Below are positions 6,301-7,220 of a stretch of DNA of 7,220 nucleotides, piece by piece (position 1 is the stretch's first letter; each line of letters starts with the position of its first letter). The translations under genes and the position numbers were made by a program. The notes under the pieces were generated by a model, which was given only the letters and a program-made list of their open reading frames with translations, did no database searches and was not told where the DNA came from. The stretch comes from UBA5794 sp964196275 (lineage in GTDB: Bacteria > Actinomycetota > Acidimicrobiia > Spongiisociales > UBA5794), in the NCBI GenBank assembly GCA_964196275.1, contig CAXMSN010000026.1, positions 1 to 7,220 on the forward strand, written 5' to 3'.

Positions 6301-6340
6301 CACCTCCGCGAGGGGGTGCTACCTCCCCCGAAACGGGGAG
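6301..6340. other. two adjacent GC-rich hairpins in the intergenic region
   Basis: CACCTCC-GCGA-GGGGGTG (6301-6318) is a 7-bp stem (one T-G pair) with a GNRA-type loop. CTCCCC-CGAAAC-GGGGAG (6323-6340) is a perfect 6-bp stem. Neither is followed by a T-run. They lie upstream of the likely rRNA promoter and may block read-through in either direction. The rest of 6177-6400 shows no gene. Confidence 0.45.
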
Positions 6341-6404
6341 CACGAAACGGATGTGAACTATGCCACAGGGCAAGGTACAGTTCGTTTCCGGCCGAATCCG
6401 GCCG

Positions 6405-6434
6405 CTGCCATTTGCCCTAGAGCGGTGGTAGACT
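6405..6434 (+). promoter_or_regulatory. candidate rRNA operon promoter
   Basis: CTGCCA (6405-6410) and TAGACT (6429-6434) are spaced by 18 bases, giving a start near 6441. TAGACT is a -10 form I associate with actinobacterial rRNA promoters. The leader would be about 355 bases. A second weaker -10 (TACAGT, 6376-6381) suggests a possible additional promoter. Confidence 0.5.
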
Positions 6435-6480
6435 GTGAGGCCCGCTGCGGACTGCCTTGTGCTGTGCGCGGAGGAACCAG

Positions 6481-6500
6481 GCTCCTTGACAACTGAACAG
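6481..6500 (+). promoter_or_regulatory. boxA-like antitermination site of the rRNA leader
   Basis: GCTCCTTGACAACTGAACAG resembles the boxA leader element of Gram-positive rRNA operons (forms like TGTTCTTTGAAAACT in Bacillus and TTTGAGAACTCAA in actinobacteria), which binds NusB-S10. Its place about 45 bases after the candidate start and 310 before 16S is as expected. Confidence 0.55.
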
Positions 6501-6511
6501 TGCCTTAATCG

Positions 6512-6795
6512 CTGTCGCAAGACAGAGATTGAGATTGACAGGCGCTTGCCGCCAGATGCCCGCTTGCGGGTGATCGAACGGTAAGCGTTATGTGTCCGTC
6601 AGACCGACCGCTTCGGTGGAAGGAACGACGGACGTACAAGCCAATGGTCATACACATAGAGGACCCGTCCTCGTATGACCATAGGGTCATGCATAAAGAG
6701 GATTCGTCCTCGCATGGCCTCATCCTTTTGAGGGATGAAAAAAACTCCTGGTCTGTGCTTCGGCATGGACACAGGATCGTTCTCATCGAAGAACT

Positions 6796-6801
<6 letters not shown>
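6512..6801 (+). other. highly structured 16S rRNA leader (processing region)
   Basis: Seven stems follow one another. CTGTC-GCAA-GACAG lies at 6512-6525. A 9-bp stem, CGCTTGCCG (6543-6551) with CGGTAAGCG (6579-6587), encloses CCCG-CTTG-CGGG. GTCCGTC (6594-6600) pairs with GACGGAC (6627-6633). Twin hairpins lie at 6644-6682 and 6685-6719. TCATCC/GGATGA (6720-6738) is followed by a run of A. CATCGAAG-AA-CTTCGATG (6784-6801) lies across the probable 16S 5' end. Such stems usually guide RNase III/J processing and 30S assembly. Any pairing with the 16S 3' flank lies outside the window. Confidence 0.6.
6644..6719 (+). repeat. tandem pair of same-shaped hairpins in the rRNA leader
   Basis: Copy 1 pairs ATGGTCATAC (6644-6653) with GTATGACCAT (6673-6682). 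Copy 2 pairs GGTCATGC (6685-6692) with GCATGGCC (6712-6719). Both then have a five-base A-rich bulge on the 5' side (ACATA, ATAAA), an identical GAGGA/TCCTC inner stem and a four-base loop (CCCG, TTCG). An A-T pair in copy 1 is a G-C pair in copy 2, so the structure, not only the sequence, is kept. Confidence 0.75.

Positions 6802-7220
<419 letters not shown>

Noticed and set aside
6486..6511. TTGACA followed by TAATCG as a second rRNA promoter
   Set aside because: The spacer is only 14 bases and the TTGACA belongs to a better-fitting boxA-like element; kept only as a remote possibility.
6644..6719. Tandem hairpins as a short CRISPR array or transposon ends
   Set aside because: Only two units with no spacer between them, each a complete stem-loop within a transcribed leader; no cas or transposase gene is present.

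Overview
The window looks like chromosomal DNA of a high-GC actinobacterium. The main evidence is the 5' part of a 16S rRNA gene at the right edge, with matches to the 27F-type and 338-type conserved blocks and an actinobacterial-style leader. Its first 40 bases (AACGTTGGCGGTGCGCTTAA and onward) differ from the commonest actinobacterial form. I therefore suspect a deep or environmental branch (Acidimicrobiia-like or another uncultured class), but I cannot place it from 425 bases.

Layout. Bases 1-424 hold no clear gene: there are several short palindromes and a few very short minus-strand ORFs, two of them overlapping as ATGA behind a strong AAGGAGG. Bases 425-481 read as the 3' half of a tRNA-Leu(GAG), from the anticodon loop to CCA, with no matching 5' half in the window. 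A hairpin follows directly. This is what is left at the far end of an element that integrated into a tRNA gene, so the left 424 bases may be the edge of such an element. Bases 668-3384 carry two plus-strand genes overlapping by 4 bases (GTGA). Both encode fold-type II pyridoxal-phosphate (PLP) enzymes, the first cysteine-synthase-like and the second threonine-synthase/dehydratase-like. An inverted repeat spanning the second stop codon probably ends the transcript.

Bases 3439-4125 contain two small, divergently transcribed membrane-protein genes of unknown function. Bases 4218-6176 (minus) encode a 652-residue envelope protein joining an N-terminal membrane anchor, a type-1 copper cupredoxin domain, a NosD-like right-handed beta-helix and three C-terminal membrane helices. 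Between its start and the 16S gene lie about 620 bases with no protein gene. These contain an inverted repeat near the cupredoxin gene start, two adjacent GC-rich hairpins, a plausible rRNA promoter, a boxA-like antitermination site and a long, highly structured 16S leader. The leader includes two tandem hairpins of the same shape whose stems differ by a compensatory base-pair change.

The two PLP enzymes probably work together because of their translational coupling, but their substrate is not evident. The copper/beta-helix protein presumably acts outside the membrane. I see no CRISPR array, transposase or known defence system. The items most worth following up are the PLP enzyme pair, the cupredoxin-NosD-membrane fusion, the tRNA-Leu fragment and the duplicated leader hairpins.
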